Shown: one piece after another, positions 11,054 through 21,129 of the stretch
Layout of the letters: the number at the start of each line of letters is the position of its first letter
How positions within the stretch are numbered: the first letter of the stretch is position 1
NCBI RefSeq assembly: GCF_026151205.1
Contig: NC_087078.1
Location: 8,448,675-8,512,674 of the forward strand
Length of the DNA: 64,000 nucleotides
Reading direction: 5' to 3'
From: Bolinopsis microptera
Taxonomy: Eukaryota > Ctenophora > Tentaculata > Lobata > Bolinopsidae
The notes under the pieces: generated by a model
Seen by the model: the letters and a program-made list of their open reading frames with translations, nothing else
Told to the model about the DNA's origin: nothing
The model's database searches: none
Translations under genes and position numbers: made by a program

Positions 11054-13473
11054 CATATGAGCAATTTCTCCTTGAGGAAGAAGTAGGATAACAGCACTGT
11101 GAAGATAGGAGCAGTGGTCAGGAGAAGAGTGGCTTCACCTGCAGTAGTTTATTTAGGGGTACATATTACGTAATCAGCTTAGGGGGGAGGGGGTACATAT
11201 AACGTAATCAGCCGAGGGGGGGGGGGGGGGGGAGGGTCGCTTCACATGCAGTTGTTTATTTAGGGGTACATATTATTATTACGTAATCAGCCGAAGGGGG
11301 AGGGGGTACATATTACGAAATCAGCCGAGGGGGAGGGGGGGGGGGGTTCCCGAATGATCACGCTAGTGTAATTTTGACACAATAGCTATGTGTAAAACTA
11401 ATTCCAAAAAGTGATATTATGTGAACGACCCCTCAATAAATTTACCTGCTCAGTCTAGTCCAGTATAATTTTAATAGTTTATCTTTTTAATCGATATTAT
11501 TAGTTTTAAACTTATGGCAACACTAAAATCTATTAAATTTATAGAGTTTTATTATTTTATTAAAACTCATTTTTGGGTACTGGTAGAGTGGACTGCTGCC
11601 AGTGTCTCTCTTTCCAAAATTAAAGGAAATGATATCAATTTGAATAAATTTTGATATTTCAAAATGGGACAGAAATTTGAAAATAGTACTAGTTGTAAGC
11701 TTCCTCCGACCGGAATGAAACTTCCAGCACCTCAATTGTGTCCTATGCCACTTCATAATAGTTGACCGACTAATATTATAATTGGTCACCGGAAGAGAAA
11801 TTCGGTCAAAACTGTGAAATTTCGGTTCTAGAAATTTCATCTTCAAAAACTGAAAATGGAACTGAGAATGGGAAAATTAAATAATTTGTTTCACCTCTAA
11901 ATGAAAAGCTTTGATATAGTGATTGGTTGTTAAAACAAGCATACCAATTGGTAAATGTCGTAGAGCAAAGACAGTGGACATAGCAGTAAATGTACCAAGT
12001 AAGGCTGTTAGGAATATCATGTTGGTTTTGGGATACTCCATAGGGTTCTGGTATCTGAAATAATAATTACTACTAATAATTTCTACTAATTAGTTTTGAT
12101 GATAGTTTATTAAAACTGTAAAAGGTTTAAACATTAAAGATTGTAAGTTTAGGTTGAATCTTACCCTTTGTAGAAATTGATTAGAGACGTCAGAGCAAGT
12201 GTAAAGAAGAATCGCCACCACAAAATCTCTATTATTGGTAAACCGCTGATCAAATCTGAATGATAAATGAGCATTTAGCAAAGCTAGTTAGAAAATATAC
12301 ATTGCTGATCACGATTAATTTACAGTACGTCCACTGGTCAGCTGCGTTATTCTTACCACCTGACTTGATACACAACAAATTGACACAACGAATGGACCAA
12401 TCTGGGTGAATAGTCAAGTTTTTGCAAAGTACGTGATACTTGTACCCTGTACCCTGTACCCTGTACCCTGTACCCTGTACCCTGTACCCTGTACCCTGTA
12501 CCCTGTACCCTGTACCCTGTACCCTGTACCCTGTACCCTGTACCCTGTACCCTGTACCCTGTACCCTGTACCCTGTACCCTGTACCCTGTACCCTGTACC
12601 CTGTACCCTGTACCCTGTACCCTGTACCCTGTACCCTGTACCCTGTACCCTGTACCCTGTACCCTGTACCCTGTACCCTGTACCCTGTACCCTGTACCCT
12701 GTACCCTGTACCCTGTACCCTGTACCCTGTACCCTGTACCCTGTACCCTGTACCCTGTACCCTGTACCCTGTACCCTGTACCCTGTACCCTGTACCCTGT
12801 ACCCTGTACCCTGTACCCTGTACCCTGTACCCTGTACCCTGTACCCTGTACCCTGTACCCTGTACCCTGTACCCTGTACCCTGTACCCTGTACCCTGTAC
12901 CCTGTACCCTGTACCCTGTACCCTGTACCCTGTACCCTGTACCCTGTACCCTGTACCCTGTACCCTGTACCCTGTACCCTGTACCCTGTACCCTGTACCC
13001 TGTACCCTGTACCCTGTACCCTGTACCCTGTACCCTGTACCCTGTACCCTGTACCCTGTACCCTGTACCCTGTACCCTGTACCCTGTACCCTGTACCCTG
13101 TACCCTGTACCCTGTACCCTGTACCCTGTACCCTGTACCCTGTAGTGGGGCACTGACCTGTGAACAAGGAGCAGATAGCGAAGAAAAAGCAAGATAACAC
13201 AGTATAACCGTACACTTTAGTTTCGTCAGAAACTCCGTTCACAGCTTCTGTAACCTTTCTGTTTAGCCTGATGGTGGAACCATTTCATTAATGATATAGA
13301 ATTAATCACCTAATCAATATTTTTGAAATAGTAAGAAAATATCAATATCTGCTTATTACCCTGAAATTTGGAACCAATAGTTCACTATTTCTACCACGAA
13401 TAGAATTTCAGTCAACTTACCACGACTGCTCGATGTAGAGGTACAAGTTTTGGACTAAATCTTTTACGCCCAT
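11054..13473 (-). CDS. EamA/SLC35G-like membrane transporter, five 5' exons (3' end not found)
   Basis: Exons on the minus strand, in order: 13482-13421, 13267-13158, 12255-12165, 12054-11945, 11138-11054. Every junction has GT..AG and every phase fits (62, 110, 91, 110 and 85 nt). The first ATG in the first exon is at 13473, giving MGVKDLVQNLYLYIEQSW. The product has one hydrophobic helix per exon: YGYTVLSCFFFAICSLFT, then ISGLPIIEILWWRFFFTLAL, then NMIFLTALLGTFTAMSTVFA followed by LRHLPIG, then EATLLLTTAPIFTVLLSYFF with KEKLLIW. The order (LSGLP-IEILWWRF, ALRHLPIG-EAT, P-IFTVLLSYFFLKEK) is typical of the first EamA half of drug/metabolite transporters such as SLC35G. The second half was not found downstream; the next exons may be further away or lost. 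Intron 2 contains the 7-bp array and intron 4 holds G-rich repeats. Confidence 0.75.
11150..11350. repeat. G-rich tandem segment with decoy splice acceptor, in an intron
   Basis: The segment TTTAGGGGTACATATTACG plus G-runs repeats several times, with an uninterrupted G17 at 11216-11232 and another long G run near 11340. At 11236-11262 it also duplicates the start of the preceding exon and its acceptor (GCTTCACATGCAGTTGTTTA against the true GCTTCACCTGCAGTAGTTTA at 11132). The runs could form G-quadruplexes. Confidence 0.7.
11565..11880. repeat. Diverged copy of the 38.5/43.3 kb element terminus
   Basis: GTAGAGTGGACTGCTGCCAG and the following TGTCTCTCTTTCC match the termini of the palindromic elements at 38521-39032 and 43283-43770, with drift further in. 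It lies inside intron 4 of the minus-strand transporter. Frames here carry no recognisable protein. Confidence 0.55.
12442..13144. repeat. 7-bp tandem array (TACAGGG/CCCTGTA)n, about 100 copies
   Basis: CCCTGTA repeats essentially without error for 703 bp. Because 7 is not a multiple of 3 and the word contains no stop in any phase, all six frames are open; the long frames on both strands (Val-Pro-Cys-Thr-Leu-Tyr-Pro or Arg-Val-Gln-Gly-Thr-Gly-Tyr repeats) are artefacts. The array lies in intron 2 of the minus-strand transporter and starts only about 14 bp past the 5' donor of the exon ending at 13158. The word is one step from telomeric TTAGGG-like repeats but is not the TTAGGG seen elsewhere in the window. 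Confidence 0.97.
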
Positions 13474-13596
13474 AAACCATTTCTGAAAATGAATGCATTT
13501 TTTTCCTTCAAAACTGTAGACCAATATCAACGGCGACTTGTATAATAGTAAGTGCGGTACAGGATAGTAGATATCGCCCAGATGAACTTCATGATT

Positions 13597-14848
13597 CACG
13601 TACTCTAGTTCGACACGCACTATACAGTTCGACACTATACAGTTCGCCAGATATCACCCCTGTCGAGCTTCGGTACGTGTCGAACTAAAGTCTAGGTAGC
13701 GTACTCTAGTTCGACAAATAGTTTCTGCTTGTGATCCAATAGCTATTGCCGGGTCCTCATCATAGGATCACAGGGTTCAATGGTAGATAAAACAATGTTC
13801 TGACATCTAGCAACCAGCGGTTAGAAATTCCAGAACCTTTCAGTATAGTTTCAATCCTCCTGTTTGCCACTCAGTTCTGGTCTAGCTAAAACGAAAATAA
13901 ATTGATATCCGACTGTTTCCGGTTCAGCAGCCAAATCTCTAGACCGGTACTCGGTTACTAGTCGTTTGTGATAATATAAAGTGTGCGTATGTGGTATATA
14001 TTTATATAACGTACTCTACAGTCTAGATCTTTGAAACGAAGTACGAGTTACCACGATAGTCTTTTAATTCTCCGCTAAGTTTATGGTCGACAATGCAATG
14101 CAATTCTGCTAACTAACAATTGAGTATGAGGTCAATTAGATGTTCATAGATATGGATTATATAGATTACATTCACACACACAGTTGAACAGCATGAGGCA
14201 AGTGGAAAAAAAAAACAAACGAATAGATTTCAAGCTCGTAAAGGATCGTTGCTTGAGATCGTAGATTTCAAAACTCTAGTTCGACAGTAAAAGTTCTCTC
14301 CTCGAACTTTAGTTCTTGTCGAACTTGAGTCCAGGTAGCGCACTTTAGTTCGACAGAGTCGAACCTTAGGGTTTGTCGAACTACAGTACATGTCGAACTA
14401 CAGTACGTGTCGAACTTTAGTTCTTGTCGAACTTGAGTCCAGGTAGCGCACTTTATTTCGACAGAGTCGAACCTTAGGGTTTGTCGAACTGCAGTACGTG
14501 TCGATCTACAGTCTACAGTACGTGTCGAACTTTAGTTCTTGTCGAACTTAAGTCCAGGTAGCGCACTTTAGTTCGACAGAGTCGAACCTTAGGGTTTGTC
14601 GAACTACAGTACGTGTCGAACTACAGTACGTGTCGAACTTTAGTTCTTGTCGAACTTGAGTCCAGGTAGCGCACTTTAGTTCGACAGAGTCGAACCTTAG
14701 GGTTTGTCGAACTACAGTACGTGTCGAACTACAGTACGTGTCGAACTTTAGTTCTTGTCGAACTTGAGTCCAGGTAGCGCACTTTAGTTCGACAGAGTCG
14801 AACCTTAGGGTTTGTCGAACTACAGTACGTGTCGAACTAGAGTACGTG
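13597..14848. mobile_element. Non-autonomous element with long TIRs, filled with GTCGAAC/GTTCGAC words
   Basis: CACGTACTCTAGTTCGAC at the left end is matched as an inverted copy at the right end (14831-14848), and the match extends about 21 bp. From about 14290 to 14848 a unit of about 108-113 bp repeats five times. Each unit carries several copies of GTCGAAC and its complement GTTCGAC roughly every 20 bp. A shorter cluster of the same words sits at 13600-13725. The middle is unique AT-rich DNA. No coding frame is present and no convincing target duplication was found. Confidence 0.65.
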
Positions 14849-14864
14849 TACCGAACGTCCTACC

Positions 14865-15002
14865 GGCTACCTTAACAGTCAGATTGACCACACTGAGGTT
14901 GTCTTGAGTCCTCACGATGATATCCTTTATCCCTTCCTTAGCTCTGCCCCTGTACACTACCCAGTTGTAATACCATGTAGATTCGTCAACTCTCATGCTC
15001 TC
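14865..15002 (-). CDS. Possible exon, unidentified
   Basis: A minus-strand frame starts with MESMRVDESTWYYNW and continues through GIKDIIVRTQDNLSVVNLTVK. It ends at AAG followed by GTAGCC, a fair splice donor. Composition is protein-like rather than low complexity, and it stops where the repeat element at 13597-14848 begins. The far side of that element (13483-13596) is also open on the same strand (HEVHLGDIYYPVPHLLLYK), so one longer exon may have been interrupted. I do not recognise either sequence. Confidence 0.25.
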
Positions 15003-15005
15003 CAT

Positions 15006-16164
15006 ACATCAAGCTTTGTGGTATATTGTAGACGCCAGGCAACTGAGTTGTGTATAGTTGATATATTGTAGTGTCATCATTGTTTTAACTTTTTAATTAA
15101 TGATTAAAACTTTAAACTTGGATTAGAAAAGTGCGAACTTTGAAACTAACTAAAACGGTTTTGTATTTACCTCAAATCAAAATGGTGATTTTACGAAGTA
15201 CTTAATAAAAGCAATAGTGTTGAAAGTAAAGCAGCGACACGCGGGTACAGAATGAGCAGCAGCACGAAATAACACGAGATTTTATAAAAACACAAGGAAA
15301 TTAGCCGTGATTAGTGAAGTGGTCTAACTCAAAATGCATTTTGGATGTTATAATCTGATTAAATATTCTCCCAGCAATCGTGATGTTGATTTTGACGGTA
15401 TTATTCATGCAGTAGGTAATTATCCTAAAGAGGGGAATAAATCAGTTATCGACTGAAGCATTAACGGGTGATACTCGTAAAATATCTGTTCCATATATTG
15501 GACCGTCGACGAGTCCAACTCGGCGCGCGTCCTGGTAGGTTGTAAACCTACAACTGAAGCATTAACTCAGATTTGATGCGATACGATTGATTGGGTCATG
15601 CCAATCGATCGTATGATAAAATTATAACTGTAAGGTGTTTTGTGAACATCAGTAGGAATATTATTATTGTAATATTTTGAGATCGATTTTAATCGCTCGC
15701 CCTGAAAATCGACCTTCAAAATCTATCTGCTCCTACAGTTTTTGTGCAATGACCCTGAAACTTTCAGGATATTATGTTCTAGGGATCATTTAGAAGAGAT
15801 TTCCCGAACAGAATGTTTAGATATGCCTTTCTTTAAATTGATTCGATTTTAAAATTGTATGAATATCGTGTTCCACAATTTGCTGCTAATAACAATAACA
15901 TAAGTTTAGATAAGTTGCACGAGCTTAACATTAATAATATAGCTCACCTATATAGTGTCAATAATTATGAAGACCCGCACGGTGGGACTACGAGCGTGAC
16001 GGTTATCCGTCGAAATGTTTGGTTTGCGTGACGACCGCAATGTGAGTCACGACAACGAATGATCTTGACTGATGCAGGTCATGTGCCAATAACGTATTCA
16101 CTGCTCTGAGAGTCTGAGACCCTATGAGGCTTAGTGTGGCCAGCCGCTGTTTTTATTTTGTTAC
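15006..16164. other. No gene seen
   Basis: AT-rich DNA with no repeated structure that I can define. A 41-codon frame at 15331-15456 ends in a stop and shows no motif. Confidence 0.5.
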
Positions 16165-16464
16165 GGGCCCGAATATACACCCCGATATACGGGCCCGAAT
16201 ATACACCCCGATATACGGGCCCGAATATACACCCCGATATACGGGCCCGAATATACACCCCGATATACGGGCCCCAATGTACACCCCGATATACGGGCCC
16301 GAATATACACCCCGATATACGGGCCTGAATATACACCCCGATATACGGGCCCCAATATACACCCCGATATACGGGCCCGAATAGCCGAATATACACTCCG
16401 ATATACGGGCCCGAATATACACCCCGATATACGGGCCCCAATATACACCCCGATATACGGGCCC
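16165..16464. repeat. 26-bp minisatellite, about 11.5 copies
   Basis: The unit begins GGGCCCGAATATACACCCCG and ends ATATAC. A few single-base variants (GGGCCCC, GGGCCTG) and a partial duplication near 16381 (AATAGCCGAATATACACTCC) are present. Frames on both strands are open only because the unit lacks stops. The following 470 bp (16465-16937) show no gene. Confidence 0.95.
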
Positions 16465-16937
16465 AATATAGCTGAAGTTGATTTTGTGTTGCTGTGTTGT
16501 GGTGCATTTAATGCATGGAAATATAATTGTCCAAAGAATTAAATCGAACTGTCGAAGACAGTTAACTTAGAAAGACAATTAACTTTGAAAGGAGTCATAG
16601 TCTTACGTAATGTTTTCAACTGAGTTTCATGCAGAAAATTCAAGATGCATAATTATAAACCAAAAACATATAATTATCCTCATAGTGCATAGAAGGTTTT
16701 AAAATTAGATGATCATACAATATTATGACTCAAAGTACTCGATTTCAATCTGTTGAGGGATTGTGATCCAGCTTGATAAGTTGCCCTCTTTTGTTTTTTA
16801 ATCAAATATTTAAAGCCTAAATCAGAATTCTGCACCATATCCTAATTCTACAAATAGTTTATTTTAAAACGCTCAGTGTAGTGCTTCACACAGGCATATT
16901 CAATACTTGAATAGGATTGTTCACAGTAGTTTGCTGG

Positions 16938-17882
16938 GACCTTTACTGATAGTTGAAATTCGACATATGACGTCATCTAGCGTCATCTAGCGTCATCTAG
17001 CGTGAAATATCGCCAGATGATGATAGATGACGCTAGATGACGCTAGATGACGCTAGATGACGCCAATTAGCGACATTGTCGCTAAGTGCACGGCACCTTT
17101 CGAATGTCGCTATCTAGCGCTATCTAGCGCTATCTAGCGCTATCTAGCGCTATATGACGCTATATGACGCTAAGTGACGCGAGATGACGCGAGATGACGC
17201 GAGATGACGCTAGATGACGCTAAGCACGCAGCACTGACGCCAGGCGACAGATAGCGCTATTTTCATAAAATTTCCGCCCTTTTTTTTGCGACATCTAGCG
17301 GTATCTAGCGCTATCTAACGCTATATGTCGCAACGACATCTGACGCTATATAGCGCTATCTGGCGCTATATAGTGCTATATAGCGTGAACTGTCGTAAAC
17401 TGACTTATCCCGCTATCCAGCGCTTGATGTCGCCTGCGTCAGATGTCGTCGCGACAGATGTCGTCAGATGACGTCAGATATCGCTAGATGGCGTCAGATA
17501 GCGTCAGATGTCGCGGCAACATATGACGCTAGATGACGCTAGATGTCGTCCCTAGAATTTTTATGAAAATAGCGCTATCTGTCGCCTGGCGTCAGTGCTG
17601 CGTGCTTAGCGTCATCTAGCGTCATCTAGCGTCATATAGCGTCATATAGCGTCATATAGCGTCATATAGCGCTAGATAGCGCTAGATAGCGCTAGATAGC
17701 GCTAGATAGCGACAAACGAAAGTTGCCGTGCACTTAGCGACAATGTCGCTAATTGGCGTCATCTAGCGTCATCTAGCGTCATCTAGCGTCATCTATCATC
17801 ATCTGGCGATATTTCACGCTAGATGACGCTAGATGACGCTAGATGACGTCATATGTCGAATTTAAACTATCAGTAAAGGTCC
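16938..17882. mobile_element. 945-bp foldback element of 10-bp palindromic words with 8-bp TSD
   Basis: Termini GGACCTTTACTGATAG and CTATCAGTAAAGGTCC are perfect inverted repeats. GTTTGCTG lies directly outside both ends (16930-16937 and 17883-17890), an 8-bp target duplication as made by hAT- or P-type transposases. The arms, about 335 bp each, consist almost entirely of 10-bp words: GATGACGCTA, CTATCTAGCG, GACGCGAGAT and variants. The centre (17276-17552) is built from looser versions of the same words. There is no protein-coding frame. Confidence 0.9.
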
Positions 17883-17970
17883 GTTTGCTGGTGGGGTTAC
17901 TGCCTGAAGACTTGTCATTATTCATAGCTGAAAGGGTACATCGTCTTGTTGTGACACCTCATACATACAT

Positions 17971-18013
17971 GAAGAGGTCTCCTCCTAGTCGAGTTGGAGT
18001 GGCCTGCATCACA
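17971..18013 (-). repeat. 3' fragment of the 0-7.5 kb LINE family
   Basis: In reverse complement it reads GCAGGCCACTCCAA then GACTAGGAGGAGACC, matching 7496-7530. It sits about 80 bp from the foldback element. The rest of 17891-18372 is AT-rich without a gene; the MFS duplication unit begins near 18240. Confidence 0.65.
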
Positions 18014-18568
18014 GTTCACACACATCTCTTCTACGGCGTAACATGTTCCTCCATTCCACTCGTTTTAAAGCTGTTTTAAAGCTGTTTTACTGTTTTACTG
18101 CGTCTCTGCTGAAATTATGTGATACCTTAATAAATATATTTAATTGTAACTGTGAAAATAGTCTGAAATAGTTTGAAATATATATACTTCTCACTCTCCT
18201 CATGTCCACATGAATGGTGTTTCTCTTGAGGCTAATATAATATGTATAGACTATTAATATTAGACTTTAGTGTATATTATATTTAGTGAATATTATATAT
18301 ATATTGTGTGTATATTATTTATATTATATATAGTTTACACGCAACTCATTGTTCCTAGTGAAAGAAGTGCGAGTAAGTATCGTTAGTCAGAGAGCTAGAG
18401 AAAGGGTGGCTATTACCTGAATAATAAAGTTTCAACTTTGTTTGCTTGTTAGTTTTTTTGATAATTTGTTTTAACTGCCGTGTTTTTTTGCTAAATTCCT
18501 AGATTAGTGACAACAATTCCGTAACTACATGTATATATTCATTACCCATTTTATCCCACAACAGAAAA

Positions 18569-20005
18569 ATGGAATCGGAAAATAACGAAAAAAGTCTGCT
18601 GACAGCCGCAATTGAGCAGTCTTCAAGCTCGTCTAGGAAGTCACATACCATAGGCGAAGCTATAGAACGATTGGGATGTGGATTCGGTTCGGTTTTGTAC
18701 GGTTTAGGGCCATATTGTTTCTGCTTTATTTCCGGAGCCGAAGTGGCTGTAATGTCAGTAGTAAGCTTGATTTTGAAATGTGAGTGGGACCTGTCAACTT
18801 TCTTGACTTCAACACTTCAAATCATCAGTATGATTACTTCTACAATTTTCGCCCTCTTACTATCTCATCTTGGAGATAGGTATGGAAGGAGGATAGTATT
18901 AATTATCACAACCATCGCATTACTTTCATCAGGAATATTGTCAGGACTCGCTAGAAATCTTTGGCAGTTACTTATCTGCAGGGCCATTGTTGGGGATAGT
19001 GGAGGCATTGGAGGTGGTCCTGCGGCTGCCTATTCAGCAGAAATACCAACGATAAAATACAGGTCACTCAGCATGTCATCTGTAGGAATCGGCTGGGGTG
19101 TTGGAACAGCACTTAGCAGTGGATTGGCTTATCTTACGCTTGGACCATATGGATGGCGAGGCTACTTGATCATCACTGCACTTCTATGTTCACCAATCTT
19201 AGTTCTTCTCTTTATAATCAGAGAATCTCCAAGACATGACGTCCGGATGGGTAAATTGGAAAATGCCCAAGAAACTTTGAAAACACTAGCCTACTTGAAC
19301 TGCACTAAAGAACTGGAGGAGGTTGAAATTACCCTGGACAATAATTCTGAGGAACTGGAAATTACATCCTTTTATCAAAGCTATCAAATTTTGATGACTA
19401 CAGGCTATCTATCAGATTTTTGGAAGCTTGTGATCATAACATTGACGGGAGAGTTTGTTTACATGGGTATGCTTTATGCAGCTCCTCTCTTCGTGGACGA
19501 AGGTCCTTGTCATTCGGTGAAAATCACACAGAAACAGTCTTGTTCATTTGACAATTCTGTTTTATTTGATCTTGGGGTCATCGGACTAGCTGAACCAGTC
19601 AGTTTAGTTATAGGACTTCTTCTCCTTGATAAGATAGGGAGAAGAAACTTGTTTTTTATCTCCAGCCTTATTCCAGCTTTTGTTTTCATCCCACTATACT
19701 TTTGCATACCTTCCGCTTTAACGTTGACGGTCCTCCTTATGAACAGAGGTACACTGGCTGTAATGGGCTGGTTAAATTTCGTCATTGCTTCCGAATATTT
19801 TCCAACATCCGTCAGATCTTTTACATCTTCGATAATCGGCAGTTGTAGCAGCTTAACCAGTGTAATTGCTTCTTTTGCTGTCCAATATGCATATCACCAA
19901 AGTTCGGGTTTAGTTGTAATTATAATGCAAATCGCACTATTGGTTACAACCGGTGTGATATACAGTATAAAGAGGGAAATGACAGGTGAACAACTTGAAC
20001 AATAG
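18569..20005 (+). CDS. SVOP-like MFS transporter, tandem copy 1
   Basis: 478 aa in one coding exon. The N-terminus HTIGEAIERLGCGFGS plus LILKCEW matches the conserved entry of SVOP/SV2-type major facilitator proteins (TVEEAVE..GFG, CEW). About 12 hydrophobic segments are visible. MFS motif A (GDRYGRR, about residues 102-108) lies between helices 2 and 3, its second-half counterpart is DKIGRRN near 355, and EYFPTSVRS sits near 412. An acidic, Cys-containing loop (FVDEGPCHS) faces the other side. It is probably a multipass transporter of small organic solutes; the substrate cannot be read. Unlike copies 2-4 it has Asp143 in the Gly-rich helix-4 motif (GDSGGIGGGP against GASGG). Upstream, a predicted 5' UTR intron runs from GTAAGT at 18373 to ACAACAG at 18564, four bases before the ATG. 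Confidence 0.93.
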   Translation: MESENNEKSLLTAAIEQSSSSSRKSHTIGEAIERLGCGFGSVLYGLGPYCFCFISGAEVAVMSVVSLILKCEWDLSTFLTSTLQIISMITSTIFALLLSHLGDRYGRRIVLIITTIALLSSGILSGLARNLWQLLICRAIVGDSGGIGGGPAAAYSAEIPTIKYRSLSMSSVGIGWGVGTALSSGLAYLTLGPYGWRGYLIITALLCSPILVLLFIIRESPRHDVRMGKLENAQETLKTLAYLNCTKELEEVEITLDNNSEELEITSFYQSYQILMTTGYLSDFWKLVIITLTGEFVYMGMLYAAPLFVDEGPCHSVKITQKQSCSFDNSVLFDLGVIGLAEPVSLVIGLLLLDKIGRRNLFFISSLIPAFVFIPLYFCIPSALTLTVLLMNRGTLAVMGWLNFVIASEYFPTSVRSFTSSIIGSCSSLTSVIASFAVQYAYHQSSGLVVIIMQIALLVTTGVIYSIKREMTGEQLEQ

Positions 20006-21094
20006 AAATTTAGCTGATATCTGCCGCGGAGATTGATGCTGATAGAGACATATATAGATTGTAGATTTATTTGCTTCCTTTTTCCTGTAATATGTCTGTT
20101 TTTAGAATGTTTGAGACATTTAAAGAATTTTGTCGCCAATGTTGTGAAATGTGAATGTGTAATAGTAAAATTTCTTTTCAATTGTTAATAATAATATAAT
20201 TGATGTTTTGGGAGAAAATGAGTCTTCACTCAGTTTTTCAAACAAACAGTTGTCGACATTTCGGCCCACGCCTTTGTCATGAACGAGACGTTAAAATTAC
20301 GTTGCATAGCTGCAATTTACAATGTTAAAATAATATTTTATATAATTATTAATATCGTGAAATACCTACAATATTTTACAAAAATCTATACAATTACAAA
20401 AATTAACAAACAATAACGTGAAATAACTCCAAATTTATATCAAAAATCTTTACAATTCAAACATAACTAGCAATTTCATGAAATAAAAATCGCAAATTAT
20501 AAAAGAAACAAATGGTAAAGCTAAAGATATTTTTTTGGAAAACGAAATTAGATATATATAGAATAGTATTACAGGTTATATGTTATGAATATCATCATTG
20601 CAAAAATAAAAACCAGTCCTTGCACCATGGGACTGAAACAATTAGTTGACTTTCGATTCGAAAGAATTAAATTCTAAATCATCCATGTTAGATAATTCAT
20701 CGGTTTTATTTGAGGTATTTCTAGATCCTCTAATGCACAATAAAATTAATTTCCTAATTAAAAAACATAATTTACACCGATAATAATTTATGATATCGTT
20801 GTATTTCTGTTTCTTTTTATATGATGATGATTAATCAGTAATCACTCTACATTCGACTGTCACGTGAATTTTTCAACCCGTTCTCTAGTTGGCCCTGAAC
20901 GACTATTTGAAACCCTAACCCTGTATTAATCTGATCCCAACCCTAACCCTAACCCAATCCTTAACAAAAGCATGAGCTGAAACCCTAACCCTAACGAGAA
21001 ATTAGACTAACTTCCTTATACGGTCATATCAAGTGATCGAGACAGTTTTTCGTCAATATCTCATCAGGGGAGCATTTAAACCCTATGTCATGGG
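20006..21094. other. MFS copy 1 downstream region: 3' UTR, PLE-like remnant, telomere-like tract, poly-G
   Basis: No gene is seen. At 20212-20310 the minus strand contains GGCGTGGGCCGAAATGTCGA, a signature typical of Penelope-like element flanks; it recurs after copies 2 and 3. Then comes AT-rich DNA with degenerate CCCTAA repeats at 20911-20996, and a run of 28 G at 21092-21119. The same order recurs at 29083-29930, with 35 G there. Confidence 0.65.
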
Positions 21095-21129
21095 GGGGGG
21101 GGGGGGGGGGGGGGGGGGGTGGTTCGAAA

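Noticed and set aside
12250-13242. Long frames of RVQGTGY / TLYPVPC heptapeptides on both strands
   Set aside because: They are the six open phases of a 7-bp array; only the first part (13267-13158) is coding, as a spliced exon.
13417-13635. Minus-strand frame taken as a whole gene
   Set aside because: Part (13421-13482) is better explained as an exon with clean GTAAGT donor and TTTTCAG acceptor; the rest is listed only as a possible interrupted exon.
15331-15456. 41-codon frame starting MHFGCYNL with a donor-like CAGTAG|GTAATT
   Set aside because: Too short, no partner exon and no motif.
16079-16507. Frames of about 60-140 codons over the 26-bp minisatellite
   Set aside because: Repeat without stop codons; both strands open equally, no start context or motif.
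20911-20996. Chromosome end marked by CCCTAA repeats
   Set aside because: Short, degenerate, repeated in both duplicated units and at 57455; interstitial.
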